DNA of 64,000 bases, from the NCBI GenBank assembly GCA_945271295.1, contig CALYPG010000008.1, positions 1 through 64,000 on the forward strand. The letters are read 5' to 3'. Below the pieces are notes generated by a model. That model worked only from the letters and a program-made list of their open reading frames with translations, was not told where the DNA came from and ran no database searches. The stretch is from an uncultured Gilliamella sp. (lineage in GTDB: Bacteria > Pseudomonadota > Gammaproteobacteria > Enterobacterales > Orbaceae). The first letter of the stretch is position 1; each line of letters begins with the position of its first letter. Positions 1 through 9,758 of this stretch are shown here, one piece after another. The translations under genes were made by a program, and so were the position numbers.

Positions 1-59
1 TGTCCTTTGCTATGGAAAAAGTCAAGAAAATTTTGACGAATTTCTGCAGTGCTTTTCAT
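1..59 (-). CDS. alaS: Alanine--tRNA ligase, N-terminal fragment cut by window edge
   Basis: On the minus strand the window begins inside a reading frame that starts with ATG at 59 and reads MKSTAEIRQNFLDFFHSKG. This matches the well-known N-terminus of bacterial AlaRS, which charges tRNA-Ala in the cytoplasm and whose first residues belong to the aminoacylation core. Only 19 complete codons are visible. The upstream neighbours recX and recA lie on the same strand, which is the usual gammaproteobacterial order recA-recX-alaS. The 206 bases between recX and this start presumably hold its promoter; I saw no convincing terminator there. Confidence 0.9.
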   Translation of the reverse strand, partial: MKSTAEIRQNFLDFFHSKG

Positions 60-265
60 TTATGCTTCCAATTAAACGATAGATTTTTAAACATAGTAAT
101 ATACCTGTTACAAATTAAGTTGAAAAGTAAATATTATTTTTATACGGCAGTACATCAAGTTTGTATTACAAGTACTTAAAGGAAAAACAAAATGACTTAG
201 TGAGCTTTATTCGTAAAGGATGTTATTTTCAATTCTTGTTACATATTTTAATGTATTAAGTAGTT

Positions 266-766
266 TTAAGTCAATAAACTGTACATAGTTTTTACATCAT
301 CTTGGGTATAACCTCTGGTCATTAAAAATTGTATACTTTTTTGACGTTGTTGAACATTTTTATGATCATACTGCTTAAATTTTTTTAATAACTGCTGATA
401 AGCAATATTTGACCAATCAATATTGGTCACTTGTAATAGTTCTCGGCTTAAATCAACTGGTAAACCACGCTGGTTTAATTCCGCTGCAATTTTATATTTT
501 CCATAGCCCTTATTAGCACGCATAATAATGTATTTTTCAATATATTCCGCATCATTTACCCAATTTTTACTTATGCAATACTGAATAACGTCATTGAGTT
601 CAAGTTTAAGTTGATCTAGTTGGTCGCTATAATCATCATTGTCATGTTTGATTTTTTTGGAAAAAAACAATAATATTTTTTGGGTTAATTCATAAGAAGA
701 ATGATCTCGCTGTGCAAGTAATTGCACAGCTTTGTTTAGAATTAATTGATTAACTTTTTTGTTCAT
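266..766 (-). CDS. recX: Regulatory protein RecX (RecA modulator)
   Basis: This 166-residue protein has the helical repeat architecture of RecX, which binds RecA filaments and limits their extension and coprotease activity. The central stretch with NWVNDAEYIEKYIIMRANKG and the following GKYKIAAELNQRGLP is typical of the family, and the length is close to E. coli RecX. The ATG at 766 lies two bases beyond the recA stop, so the two genes are almost certainly co-transcribed from the recA promoter and share SOS control. No truncation or frameshift is visible. Confidence 0.9.
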   Translation of the reverse strand: MNKKVNQLILNKAVQLLAQRDHSSYELTQKILLFFSKKIKHDNDDYSDQLDQLKLELNDVIQYCISKNWVNDAEYIEKYIIMRANKGYGKYKIAAELNQRGLPVDLSRELLQVTNIDWSNIAYQQLLKKFKQYDHKNVQQRQKSIQFLMTRGYTQDDVKTMYSLLT

Positions 767-768
767 TT

Positions 769-1812
769 TTAAAGGCTATCATCTTCTAATGGAATGTCTT
801 CATCATCTGCAGAAAAACTAGCTGGACTATTTAATAATAAATCGCGTAATTTTGTTTCAAGTTCTTTAGCGACTTCAGGATGATCTTGCAAATATTTAAT
901 AGAGTTTGCTTTTCCTTGACCAACTTTTTCACCATTATAGCTATACCATGCTCCAGCTTTATCGACTAATTTGTGTTTTACACCTAAATCAATCAATTCA
1001 CCTTCTTTAGAAATGCCACAACCATAGAGAATTTGGAATTCGGCTTGCTTAAATGGTGCTGCAACTTTATTTTTAACGACTTTTACACGAGTATCACTAC
1101 CAATAACATCCTCACCTTCTTTCACTGCCCCTGTGCGGCGAATATCTAAACGCACCGATGCATAAAATTTAAGTGCGTTACCACCGGTTGTAGTTTCTGG
1201 ATTGCCAAACATTACGCCAATCTTCATACGAATTTGGTTAATAAATACGACTAAACAATTAGCATTTTTGATATTAGCAGTAAGTTTACGTAAAGCTTGT
1301 GACATTAGGCGAGCTTGTAACCCCATGTGAGAATCACCCATTTCGCCTTCAATTTCGGCTTTTGGTGTTAATGCTGCAACTGAATCAACAATAATAACAT
1401 CAACAGCACCAGAACGAACTAAAGCATCACAAATTTCAAGTGCTTGTTCACCAGTATCTGGTTGTGAAACTAATAAATCGTCAACTTGCACGCCTAATTT
1501 AGCCGCATAAATTGGATCTAGCGCATGTTCGGCATCAATAAACGCACAAGTTTTTCCTTCTTTTTGTGCTTGCGCAATAACTGATAAAGTTAGCGTAGTT
1601 TTACCAGATGATTCTGGTCCAAAGATTTCAACGATCCTACCCATTGGTAAGCCACCGATACCTAATGCAATATCTAATCCTAAAGAACCTGTAGAAACGG
1701 CATCAACATCTAACGTTTGGGTATCGCCTAAACGCATAATTGAACCTTTACCAAATTGTTTTTCGATCTGACTTAATGCTGCTGAAAGTGCGCGCTGTTT
1801 ATTCTCGTTCAT
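769..1812 (-). CDS. recA: Recombinase RecA
   Basis: RecA forms filaments on single-stranded DNA, drives homologous strand exchange and stimulates LexA self-cleavage. The product is 347 residues when started at the ATG at 1812 ([13 protein letters not shown]), which aligns with the E. coli N-terminus. An upstream in-frame TTG would add five unconserved residues. The Walker A motif GPESSGKT lies at about residues 65-72, the Walker B stretch ends in [12 protein letters not shown], and the acidic C-terminal tail [10 protein letters not shown] is typical. A near-perfect SOS promoter lies 38-65 bases upstream, and recX follows after two bases. Confidence 0.98.
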   Translation of the reverse strand: MNENKQRALSAALSQIEKQFGKGSIMRLGDTQTLDVDAVSTGSLGLDIALGIGGLPMGRIVEIFGPESSGKTTLTLSVIAQAQKEGKTCAFIDAEHALDPIYAAKLGVQVDDLLVSQPDTGEQALEICDALVRSGAVDVIIVDSVAALTPKAEIEGEMGDSHMGLQARLMSQALRKLTANIKNANCLVVFINQIRMKIGVMFGNPETTTGGNALKFYASVRLDIRRTGAVKEGEDVIGSDTRVKVVKNKVAAPFKQAEFQILYGCGISKEGELIDLGVKHKLVDKAGAWYSYNGEKVGQGKANSIKYLQDHPEVAKELETKLRDLLLNSPASFSADDEDIPLEDDSL

Positions 1813-1849
1813 ATAATAAAATTCCAATAAGTTAGGATGCTAAGCATAC

Positions 1850-1877
1850 ATTATACTGTACTATTATACAGTATCAA
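1850..1877 (-). promoter_or_regulatory. recA promoter with embedded LexA (SOS) box
   Basis: Read on the minus strand, a -35 TTGATA (1872-1877) is followed by CTGTATAATAGTACAG (1856-1871) and a -10 TATAAT (1850-1855). The 16-base spacer is itself a LexA box of the form CTGT-N8-ACAG. The arrangement is nearly the same as the E. coli recA promoter, so LexA should block RNA polymerase directly. It drives recA and probably recX. Confidence 0.95.
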
Positions 1878-1879
1878 GT

Positions 1880-2315
1880 TTTTTTTATACTGGTTAATAA
1901 TTTAATTAACTATAGGAAATAATTTATAATTTCCCCGTCATTTAAAACATCTATTTTATGTAAAACTTGAGACAAGTAAATGGTGATGAAATGATTAGAT
2001 TCAAGATTAAAATTGTAAGATTTTTGATCCATTTTCGATGCTATCAATTTATTATTGAGTAATTAATTCAAATTATTATGCCCTTACTTATAAGTATAAA
2101 TTTAATGATTAATCATAAGCTAGGCATTATTATTTTATTTATATAAGTAATATAATGATTTTAGATTAATAAAAATACTCGTTGTTTAATCAAGTTACGC
2201 TTTCTTAAAAAAATACCTTTTGTTATGATTAGAGAATGAAACATTATCGTTATTGTAACAAGCTAACAATTAATCACTTAAAGGTTGTGATATTTTCGAG
2301 TGATATGATCAGAAC
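1880..2315. other. Divergent intergenic region between recA and pqiA
   Basis: About 500 bases separate the divergent recA and pqiA genes. The recA promoter occupies the left edge. The rest is very AT-rich with no ORF of useful length and no clear hairpin with a U tract. The right edge carries a copy of the dispersed 43-bp element (2316-2358) immediately before pqiA. I saw nothing else that I could assign. Confidence 0.6.
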
Positions 2316-2358
2316 TTATATACTTAAACATTATGCTAACCTGAAACATTTTTACAAA
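2316..2358 (+). repeat. Dispersed intergenic element, copy A (upstream of pqiA)
   Basis: Contains TATACTTAAAC at 2320-2330 and CCTGAAACATTTTTACAAA at 2340-2358. The same two blocks, at the same spacing, recur at 8375, 33232, 33807 and 50332. This copy ends 30 bases before the pqiA start and points toward it. Confidence 0.7.
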
Positions 2359-2387
2359 TTTAAATTGTTCATGTATCAAGGAAAATA

Positions 2388-3620
2388 ATGATTATTGATA
2401 AACACCATTACGCATTATGTTCGCATTGTGATTTAGTATTAGAGATAACGCGAATTAGTATAGGGCACAAAGCTGTTTGTCCTCGTTGCAATACTACCTT
2501 AGCCAAAAATAATGCCAAGATGAAATCCAAATCTGCAATTTATGCAATTTGCTCATTGATTATGATTATTGTATCTTGTTGGTTTGTTTTTATTGATATT
2601 CGTCTGTTTGGTAATTTTAACGGCATAAGTATTTTAAATATTCCTGAAATTCTATTTTTCGATAAATATAGCTATATTTCAGCGCTGTTTGTTTTATTTG
2701 TTTTAATCTTTCCCATTTTTAATTTATCTATTATTACCTTACTTTGTAGCAAAGTTCCATTATCAAAATATCGTAAACGAGATTTGCTTATTGTATATAA
2801 ACAACTACAACATTGGTGTATGCCAGAAATATTTTTAACTGGAACACTGGTTAGTTTCGTTAAATTAATGAGTTATGGTAATGTTGGTATAACAAGTACG
2901 TTTTGGGCATTTTGTTTATTTGTATTTTTTTATATCAAAGCATTGGTTCTTTTTTCACCCAATGTAATTTGGGATGAACTGCATAGGAATAATTTTGCCC
3001 AAGATGATTTAAAGGTCGGCAAAACAGGTATAAGCCAAAGTTTAAAACTGTGCAATTGTTGTCAGGCTATTTTACCAGTGCATTATGTAAGATGTCCTAG
3101 ATGTAAACAAAAAAGTAATGTTAGAGGTCGAGATAAAATACAGTGGACAATTGCTTTATTAGTGACATCATTACTTATTTATATTCCTGCTAATATGTTT
3201 GCCATTATGATAACGGTTTTTTTTGGATCATCATCAAGTTCCACTATTATGGATGGTGTGATTTATATGTGGCAAGCAGGTGATATTCCGGTCGCACTGG
3301 TTATTTTCACAGCTAGTGTGGTGATACCCATTTTAAAAATAATTTCATTGAGTTGGCTTTGTTATTTTGCATTAGCGGTTAAACAAAAAAGTAAACAAAA
3401 TTGCTTAAAAATGAAAAAATTATATAGTGCGGTAGAATTTATTGGCAAATGGTCAATGATTGATATATTTGTTGTGTCAGTTGTTTGTTCATTGGTTAAA
3501 AATCAGCAATTAATGGGCGTTTATCCAGATATTGGGGTTACATTTTTTGCAACGGTTGTCATTATTACTATGATTGCATCACAAAAATTTGATCCCCGAT
3601 TAATTTGGGATCGCATATAA
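2388..3620 (+). CDS. pqiA: Paraquat-inducible protein A-type membrane protein (PqiA)
   Basis: This 410-residue inner-membrane protein has two PqiA modules. Each is preceded by a zinc-ribbon-like pair of CxxC motifs (CSHCDLVLE and CPRC near residues 11-34; CNCCQAILP and CPRC near 222-240) and followed by about four hydrophobic segments. PqiA is the membrane partner of the MCE protein PqiB and lipoprotein PqiC, which bridge the inner and outer membranes for lipid transport. ATG 2388 follows the ribosome site AAGGA. It is the first gene of pqiABC, with 27 bases to pqiB. YebS is a paralogue, but the presence of the lipoprotein gene favours PqiA. Confidence 0.88.
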   Translation: MIIDKHHYALCSHCDLVLEITRISIGHKAVCPRCNTTLAKNNAKMKSKSAIYAICSLIMIIVSCWFVFIDIRLFGNFNGISILNIPEILFFDKYSYISALFVLFVLIFPIFNLSIITLLCSKVPLSKYRKRDLLIVYKQLQHWCMPEIFLTGTLVSFVKLMSYGNVGITSTFWAFCLFVFFYIKALVLFSPNVIWDELHRNNFAQDDLKVGKTGISQSLKLCNCCQAILPVHYVRCPRCKQKSNVRGRDKIQWTIALLVTSLLIYIPANMFAIMITVFFGSSSSSTIMDGVIYMWQAGDIPVALVIFTASVVIPILKIISLSWLCYFALAVKQKSKQNCLKMKKLYSAVEFIGKWSMIDIFVVSVVCSLVKNQQLMGVYPDIGVTFFATVVIITMIASQKFDPRLIWDRI

Positions 3621-3647
3621 TTAAGAAAACAGAATAATAGGAACTTT

Positions 3648-5279
3648 ATGGCGACTTCACGAAAATTAGCAAAAATAATTAGAATAAGAGCCATTTCAGC
3701 GATCTGGATTATTCCAATTGTAACTGTTATTGTTGGGCTTTGGATTATCTATGTTCATTTTGCTGATAGAGGTACTGCATTTACATTATTAGCAAAAGAT
3801 GCAAATGGTATTGTAGCTGGCAAGACGGTAATTAAAAACCGTAGCGTTGATATTGGCATTGTTGATGAAGTCACGCTATCTGATGATTTCAAACAAGTTG
3901 TGATTAAAGGTCGAATTTATAATGATATGGATCCGCTTTTGCGTAACGATTCAATTTTTTGGGTAGTAAAACCGGAAATTGGTCGTGATGGGGTCACTGG
4001 CTTAGGCACTATTTTGTCAGGTGTTTATATCGAGTTAGCGGCAGGTAATGACACCCATAGTTTTAAAAATAATCCTTTTATACTTGCAGACGCTCCGCCG
4101 ATATCAGATCCAAGCATTAAAGGTATTCGTTTAAATTTAGAAAGTGATCAAAATGGTGTAATCCCAAGAGGGGCTTCGGTGATGTTCCACGGATATCGGG
4201 TTGGTAATGTTGAGACTTCTGAATTTGATGTTGATGCGCGGAAAATGAAATATCAAATTTTTATCACTAAACCTTATGATGCCTTAGTAACACAAAATGT
4301 TCGTTTTTGGAAAGAAGGTGGAATTAATTTAAGCTTATCTTCACGTGGCGCTAGTTTAGATGTTCCATCTTTAGATGTATTAATGTCTGGTGGCATTAGT
4401 TTCGACTTGCCCGAAGGGTCAAAATTGGGAGAACCTGCACAGCAACATGCTGTGTATGAATTATATAAGGATAAAAAATCTATCCAAGATTCACAATATA
4501 CTGATTATAAAGAATTTCTTATTTTTATTTCTGATTCTATATCAGGTTTGTCCGAAGGTGCGGCAGTTGAATATCATGGTATAAGGCTTGGTACTGTTAG
4601 TAAAGTTCCGTTTTATAGTGCTGAGATGTTAGATAAATCATCTATTTTGAATCAGAAAGTGCCTGTTTTAATTAGGATTGAACCCGATCGTTTATCTGAA
4701 TTAGTTGAAGACAAAGTCGATATTGCTACATTAATTATGCAAGAACAAAAAAATGGTTTAAGAGCTTCGCTTAAAACATCAAATATGTTTACTGGAGCAC
4801 TGTATATTGATTTGGATTTTTATCCTGATCTTAAAGGTAAATATGATCCAACTCTCGCCCACCAATTTGGTTATGACACTATTGATGCTACTTCGACAGG
4901 GTTTGCACAAATACAAGCCAAAATCTTGCAATTACTTGATAATTTTAATAATTTGCCACTTAATAATACGATAGTGCAATTTAATCAATCACTCGCCTCA
5001 AGTGAAAAATTGATGAATTCATTGAACCAAATTATGGCAAGTAAAGAAATGCAAAATATGCCTAAAGATTTGCAAAAAGCACTGCAAACATTAAGTGAAA
5101 CGATGAAAGGATTCCAACCTGGTTCGGATTTAAATAATCAGATGAAAGAGAGTTTAGAAAAAGTTCAACAAATGATGGATGAACTTACTCCATTGCTTAA
5201 TACCTTAAATGATAAAAGTAATGCTCTAATCTTTTCTGCACCAACGAAAAAAGATCCTGAACCAAAAGCAAAAAGGTAA
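3648..5279 (+). CDS. pqiB: MCE-domain intermembrane transport protein PqiB
   Basis: The 543-residue product has a single N-terminal membrane segment (about residues 16-36, AIWIIPIVTVIVGLWIIY) followed by three MlaD/MCE domains beginning near residues 43, 157 and 283, then a long helical C-terminal region rich in Gln, Met and Leu. In E. coli PqiB the MCE domains form stacked hexameric rings and the C-terminal helices form a needle that spans the periplasm. Length and domain count agree with PqiB (three MCE domains), not with YebT (seven). A start at 3648 with upstream AGGAA is supported. pqiC follows after seven bases. Confidence 0.92.
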   Translation: MATSRKLAKIIRIRAISAIWIIPIVTVIVGLWIIYVHFADRGTAFTLLAKDANGIVAGKTVIKNRSVDIGIVDEVTLSDDFKQVVIKGRIYNDMDPLLRNDSIFWVVKPEIGRDGVTGLGTILSGVYIELAAGNDTHSFKNNPFILADAPPISDPSIKGIRLNLESDQNGVIPRGASVMFHGYRVGNVETSEFDVDARKMKYQIFITKPYDALVTQNVRFWKEGGINLSLSSRGASLDVPSLDVLMSGGISFDLPEGSKLGEPAQQHAVYELYKDKKSIQDSQYTDYKEFLIFISDSISGLSEGAAVEYHGIRLGTVSKVPFYSAEMLDKSSILNQKVPVLIRIEPDRLSELVEDKVDIATLIMQEQKNGLRASLKTSNMFTGALYIDLDFYPDLKGKYDPTLAHQFGYDTIDATSTGFAQIQAKILQLLDNFNNLPLNNTIVQFNQSLASSEKLMNSLNQIMASKEMQNMPKDLQKALQTLSETMKGFQPGSDLNNQMKESLEKVQQMMDELTPLLNTLNDKSNALIFSAPTKKDPEPKAKR

Positions 5280-5286
5280 ATAAATA

Positions 5287-5868
5287 ATGAAGAGAATGAT
5301 TAAAAAACTTCCGGTAATATTATCTGTGACATTGTTTACATTGTTAGTCGGATGTTCATCTAGTGGACCTAATAAAAACTATTTTCAGTTAACCGACAAT
5401 CTAATCCCACAAACACAACAAACAATGAAAACGACCAATCAATTTATTTGGATAGAATCTATTGATGTGGCAAGTTTTTTAAATAAACAAGGTATTGTGT
5501 TACAAACCGATAAGATAAGATATGCAACAGCATCGAATAATTTATGGGTTTCATCACTTTCCCAGCAACTTAAAGATCGCCTGGAACAAGATTTGACAAC
5601 TCTTTTACCGAATTGTTTAGTATCAAGTAAACCTATTACTACACCAACATGGACGATAAAATTGTTTATTGATGGTTTTCATGGTAGCTATACCGGTAAT
5701 GCGATTATAAAGGGGCGATGGGTGATTACTGTTAATAGAAATAACATCAAGACTAAAGCATTTGAACGGCAGATCCCATTAACCAGTGATGGCTATGAAG
5801 CATTAGTCAATGCTTTATCTAAAGGTTGGCAAGATGAAGAACAAGAATTTGTCGAATCACTACAATAA
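5287..5868 (+). CDS. pqiC: PqiC-type outer-membrane-directed lipoprotein
   Basis: A 193-residue protein with a lipoprotein signal: positive N-terminus, hydrophobic stretch and lipobox LVGC with the modified cysteine at residue 23. The mature part belongs to the ABC-type transport auxiliary lipoprotein family (YmbA/PqiC), seen in IWIESIDVASFLNKQGIV and the C-terminal block ending in YEALVNALSKGW. It probably anchors the PqiB needle at the outer membrane. It is the last gene of the operon and converges with pabB; a small TCCTT/AAGGA hairpin near 5883 is a weak terminator candidate. Confidence 0.88.
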   Translation: MKRMIKKLPVILSVTLFTLLVGCSSSGPNKNYFQLTDNLIPQTQQTMKTTNQFIWIESIDVASFLNKQGIVLQTDKIRYATASNNLWVSSLSQQLKDRLEQDLTTLLPNCLVSSKPITTPTWTIKLFIDGFHGSYTGNAIIKGRWVITVNRNNIKTKAFERQIPLTSDGYEALVNALSKGWQDEEQEFVESLQ

Positions 5869-5915
5869 TAAGCATAACAAATATTCCTTGTGTATTAAGG
5901 ACAAAATACATTAAA

Positions 5916-7661
5916 TTATTCCGTTAGCCTCTGTTTAAAGAGGCTAAAAACGTTATTATCAATTTCAACCCATTTGCGTACACTATTGATAAAAGCTATT
6001 TTTTCAGCAAGCAATACTTCGTCTTTGCGTATCTTTCTTACTTGTAATTGATGATGATCTAAATAAAACTGACGCATCGTTCCGGCTAGTAAACCAGCAG
6101 TGATCGCTGGTGTAACCCATTGATGATCAATTAGCAAAGCGATATTACCATTGACAAATTCGGTTATTTCATTGTTTTGATTGAAGTTAATATATTCTTT
6201 ACCGGCAGTTAATAGGGGGAAGTGCTGTCGATTTGAGGTTTTATGATACAAAAATACATCATGATTATTTACACATTGTGGCGCAAAAGCGATTTGAGTA
6301 ATGTTCATAGAACTAGTTAATGTCTCATAGCTAATGTCGTAATAACCGTCTTTTTTTAGTAAAATTCTAACTTTATAACTTCCTTTGCGATAAGAATTAA
6401 CAGACTTGATAAGTTGTGATTTAATAGCGGCAATATTACATTGAAAATCGAAAAATTGAGCGGAATCTTGTAATCTAGCTAAATGTTCCTCAAGTAAAAA
6501 TAGTTGTCCTTCTTCTAGCAAAATTGATTCAATCAGATTATCTGGTATTGAATAAGTCCGATGTAAAATAGCCGTTTTAGCCATAATTTCGCTATATTCA
6601 TCTTCAGATGTCGAATCCCAAGTTATTCCACCGCCAACCCCATAACTCATCTGTTGATTATGAATGGTTAATGTACGAATCGGAATATTAAATATCGCTT
6701 TGTGCATAAACGGTTCAATACAACCAATTGTTCCACAATAAACGCCACGCGGTGTGTTTTCTGTTGCCGCAATAATTTGCATGGTGCTGGTTTTCGGGGC
6801 TCCAGTTATCGAACCACAAGGAAACAAGGCTTGGAAAATTTGATATAAACTTAAGTTTGGTTTAAGTTGACCTTGTATTGTGGAAGTTAGTTGCCAAACG
6901 GTAGGATATTTTTCAGCAGTAAAAAGCTGTGGCACACTAACTGTACCTGATTTTGATATCTGACTTAAATCGTTACGAAGCAAATCTACAATCATCATAT
7001 TTTCAGCTTGATTTTTCTCAGAGAATAAAAGCTCGCGTTGCTGTTTATCTTGTTGATTATTCAAACCTCGTGCTGTTGTCCCTTTCATCGGTTTTGTCGT
7101 GATTATCTCGCCATCTAATTTAAAAAAAAGTTCAGGGGAAATAGATAAAATATAATAATCATCAAAGTGTAGATAAGCACAGTAATCCGCCTGATTATTT
7201 TGTTGTAAAAACCTATAATAATCAAAAGGATTGCTATCAAAAGGAGCGGTGAAGCGAATGGTATAATTAGTTTGGTAAGTATTGCCTGATTCAATTTGCG
7301 AGCGAAGATAGGCGATTTTATGATTATACTCATCAACAGAGGTATCGCTAGTTAAGTCAAATGACGGTGGGGTGTAATTAATTATTGGTGCAGGTTTAAC
7401 GGTTAAATAATTTTGAAAAATACCAAATAATAACAATGGTAATTTGTGATCATCATGGTTGACATTTTTAGTTTGGTTTGACTTATTTAATCCCATTGCG
7501 CTTTCATAAGCAAGGTAGCCAACTGCATAATAACCTTGTTTGATGAACGTTTCGATCTCATCTAACTGTTGTTTAAGCGAATTAACATCATTGGTTTTAA
7601 ATACTTTAATTGGATTAGAAAAATATTTATGTTGACCTTCAAAATCAAGGTAAATTTTCAT
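5916..7661 (-). CDS. pabB: Aminodeoxychorismate synthase component I fused to aminodeoxychorismate lyase
   Basis: The frame is open further upstream but overlaps pabA. The ATG at 7661, directly after the pabA stop and preceded by GGA nine bases away, is the best start, giving 581 residues. The first 350 or so are the chorismate-binding (PabB) domain, with PELFFKLDGEIITTKPMKGT, LRNDLSQI and GSITGAPK, and make aminodeoxychorismate with ammonia from PabA. The remainder is a class IV aminotransferase-like domain (PabC) with FVNGNIALL and TPAITAGLLAGTMR, which releases p-aminobenzoate for folate. E. coli encodes pabB and pabC separately. The PabC catalytic lysine probably lies in the YKVRILLKKDG segment. 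Confidence 0.88.
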   Translation of the reverse strand: MKIYLDFEGQHKYFSNPIKVFKTNDVNSLKQQLDEIETFIKQGYYAVGYLAYESAMGLNKSNQTKNVNHDDHKLPLLLFGIFQNYLTVKPAPIINYTPPSFDLTSDTSVDEYNHKIAYLRSQIESGNTYQTNYTIRFTAPFDSNPFDYYRFLQQNNQADYCAYLHFDDYYILSISPELFFKLDGEIITTKPMKGTTARGLNNQQDKQQRELLFSEKNQAENMMIVDLLRNDLSQISKSGTVSVPQLFTAEKYPTVWQLTSTIQGQLKPNLSLYQIFQALFPCGSITGAPKTSTMQIIAATENTPRGVYCGTIGCIEPFMHKAIFNIPIRTLTIHNQQMSYGVGGGITWDSTSEDEYSEIMAKTAILHRTYSIPDNLIESILLEEGQLFLLEEHLARLQDSAQFFDFQCNIAAIKSQLIKSVNSYRKGSYKVRILLKKDGYYDISYETLTSSMNITQIAFAPQCVNNHDVFLYHKTSNRQHFPLLTAGKEYINFNQNNEITEFVNGNIALLIDHQWVTPAITAGLLAGTMRQFYLDHHQLQVRKIRKDEVLLAEKIAFINSVRKWVEIDNNVFSLFKQRLTE

Positions 7662-7662
7662 A

Positions 7663-8250
7663 TTAACGGTATCCATAAACAAAATTACTAATAATTTGTA
7701 ACCCACACTCTGTTTTAATTGCTTCAGGATGAAATTGCACTGATTCAATGGGTAATGTTTTATGGCGTAACCCCATAATTAATCCTTGTCTATTTTTAGC
7801 TGTAATAACCATTGGTGAGGAATTTTCCAAAAAATTATCATAGGCAACTAAAGAGTGATAACGTACGACATTAAGTGGATTTTTGATACCAGTAAATAAT
7901 CCCTTATTATCATGCACAATTTCGTCAATTTTACCATGCATTGGCATGGGTGCTTTGGCTATCTTATATCCATAATATTGCGCGATTGCTTGATGACCTA
8001 AACAAATGCCAAGGATTGAACAACTATTGGCAAATGTTGCAATAGCAGCAAGAGATATACCTGCACTGTCTGGTGTTCCTGGCCCTGGGGAAATTACGAT
8101 TTTAGAGAAAGTTAGCTGTTTTAGTTCACCAATTGTCATTTCATCATTTTTAATGACTGTGATATTAGCGTTAGCTCGACGAAGATAGTCATAAATATTA
8201 AAAGTAAAAGAATCATAATTATCAATTAGTAATATCAAAATATTATCCAT
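7663..8250 (-). CDS. pabA: Aminodeoxychorismate synthase glutamine amidotransferase (PabA)
   Basis: A 195-residue class I glutamine amidotransferase. The start ILLIDNYDSFTFNIYDYL, the oxyanion strand SPGPGTPDSAG, the nucleophile elbow GICLGHQ (Cys83) and the distal FHPEA motif are all present. It supplies ammonia to PabB. TrpG is a close relative, but the immediate downstream pabB-pabC fusion, one base away, identifies the p-aminobenzoate pathway. The gene is divergent from rspA; the 276-base gap between them holds a dispersed-element copy and a CRP site, both closer to rspA. Confidence 0.9.
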   Translation of the reverse strand: MDNILILLIDNYDSFTFNIYDYLRRANANITVIKNDEMTIGELKQLTFSKIVISPGPGTPDSAGISLAAIATFANSCSILGICLGHQAIAQYYGYKIAKAPMPMHGKIDEIVHDNKGLFTGIKNPLNVVRYHSLVAYDNFLENSSPMVITAKNRQGLIMGLRHKTLPIESVQFHPEAIKTECGLQIISNFVYGYR

Positions 8251-8374
8251 TATGAATTTTAAATGAGTAATTAATCACAGCTGCAAGTCTAACCGAAATC
8301 GAAAAGCCTAGATTCTATTATATAAATTGGTTTTGTAAAAAGAAAAACCGGATTTAATCAACTTATTTATTAGG

Positions 8375-8418
8375 TTTTATACTTAAACGTAAGCCACTCC
8401 TGAAACATCTTTACAAAA
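8375..8418 (+). repeat. Dispersed intergenic element, copy B (upstream of rspA)
   Basis: TATACTTAAACGT at 8379-8391 and CTCCTGAAACAT at 8398-8409 followed by CTTTACAAA. It is the copy that best matches the consensus. It points toward rspA and ends 109 bases before its start, nearly the same distance as copy C from rlmKL. Confidence 0.7.
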
Positions 8419-8430
8419 TTACTTTCTTTT

Positions 8431-8446
8431 TGTGATAAATGTCACA
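8431..8446 (+). promoter_or_regulatory. Predicted CRP-cAMP site upstream of rspA
   Basis: TGTGATAAATGTCACA is a perfect TGTGA-N6-TCACA palindrome, the CRP consensus. It lies 81 bases before the rspA start, suitable for activation of the sugar-acid genes when glucose is absent. An AT-rich -10-like TATATT follows near 8484. Confidence 0.85.
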
Positions 8447-8526
8447 TAAATATACAACTCTACTTGTATGGTAGTATTTTATATTTTATGTTTGTGGCAC
8501 TACGAAATCATAACCAGAGGTATTAA

Positions 8527-9741
8527 ATGAAAATTGTAAAAGCAGAAGTTTTTGTATGTAGTCCGGGAAGGAATTTTGTTACATTAAAAATTACCACAGA
8601 TGAAGGTGTTTATGGTGTGGGGGATGCGACGCTTAATGGTCGTGAACTATCTGTTGCATCTTATCTTAAAGATCATCTTTGTCCACAACTTATTGGGCGT
8701 GATCCTCAACAAATCGAAGATATTTTCCAATATTTCTATAAAGGTGCTTATTGGCGTCGTGGCCCTGTGACTATGTCGGCAATTTCGGCAATTGATATGG
8801 CACTTTGGGATATTAAAGGCAAACTTGCCAATATGCCACTATATCAATTATTAGGTGGTGCATCACGAACCGGCGTCATGGTGTATTGCCATACCACAGG
8901 TGCAAGTATTGACGAAGCTTTAGATGATTACGCCAAACATAAGGAAATGGGCTTTAAGGCTATTCGGGTGCAATGTGGTATTCCGGGGATGAAGACCACC
9001 TACGGTCAAAGCAAAGGTAAAAATTTAGCTTATGAACCGGCAACACGAGGCAATTATCCTGAAGAACAATTTTGGGCAACTGACAAATATCTTGATTTTA
9101 CCCCCAAATTATTTGAAGCAGTACGTAATAAGTTTGGTTTTAATGAACATTTACTCCACGACATGCATCACCGTTTAACACCAATAGAAGCGGCGCGATT
9201 TGGTAAAAGTATTGAAGATTATCGCCTATTTTGGATGGAAGATCCGACTCCAGCTGAAAATCAAGAATGTTTCCGCCTTATTCGTCAACATACTGTTACT
9301 CCGATTGCTGTTGGTGAAGTATTCAACAGTATTTGGGACTGTAAACAACTTATCCAAGAACAACTTATTGATTATATCAGAACCACTATTACTCATGCTG
9401 GTGGCATTACACATATGCGTCGTATTGCTGATTTTGCAGCTCTTTATCAAGTAAGAACAGGTTCGCATGGTCCATCTGATTTATCACCAATTTGTCATGC
9501 CGCCGCGCTACATTTTGACATGTGGGTCCCTAATTTTGGCGTCCAAGAGTTTATGGGCTATTCAGAACAAATGTTAGAAGTCTTTTCTCCAAATTGGACT
9601 TTCAAAGATGGCTATATGCATCCAAGTGATAAACCTGGATTAGGTATCGATTTTGATGAAAAACTAGCCGAAAAATATCCATATAACCCAGCTTACTTAC
9701 CGATTGCTCGTCTGGAAGATGGCACATTATGGAATTGGTAA
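8527..9741 (+). CDS. rspA: RspA/ManD-type D-mannonate (sugar acid) dehydratase, enolase superfamily
   Basis: The 404-residue protein is strikingly similar to E. coli RspA from [10 protein letters not shown] to the terminal [10 protein letters not shown]. It has the enolase-superfamily muconate/mandelate racemase fold. Visible ManD active-site features are HDMHH (Asp212, His214), the MEDP glutamate and the VGEVF glutamate that bind Mg2+. The family dehydrates D-mannonate, and in some members D-gluconate, to the 2-keto-3-deoxy acid. No UxuA (the unrelated iron-dependent enzyme) is in the window, while uxaC and uxuB follow, so this gene probably supplies the mannonate dehydratase step. The start is supported by the RspA N-terminus and an upstream CCAGAGGT ribosome site. 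Confidence 0.9.
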   Translation: MKIVKAEVFVCSPGRNFVTLKITTDEGVYGVGDATLNGRELSVASYLKDHLCPQLIGRDPQQIEDIFQYFYKGAYWRRGPVTMSAISAIDMALWDIKGKLANMPLYQLLGGASRTGVMVYCHTTGASIDEALDDYAKHKEMGFKAIRVQCGIPGMKTTYGQSKGKNLAYEPATRGNYPEEQFWATDKYLDFTPKLFEAVRNKFGFNEHLLHDMHHRLTPIEAARFGKSIEDYRLFWMEDPTPAENQECFRLIRQHTVTPIAVGEVFNSIWDCKQLIQEQLIDYIRTTITHAGGITHMRRIADFAALYQVRTGSHGPSDLSPICHAAALHFDMWVPNFGVQEFMGYSEQMLEVFSPNWTFKDGYMHPSDKPGLGIDFDEKLAEKYPYNPAYLPIARLEDGTLWNW

Positions 9742-9758
9742 ACAATAAGGAACCACTT

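Noticed and set aside
3648..5279. pqiB as YebT
   Set aside because: Only three MCE domains fit the length, and a PqiC-type lipoprotein follows; YebT has seven.
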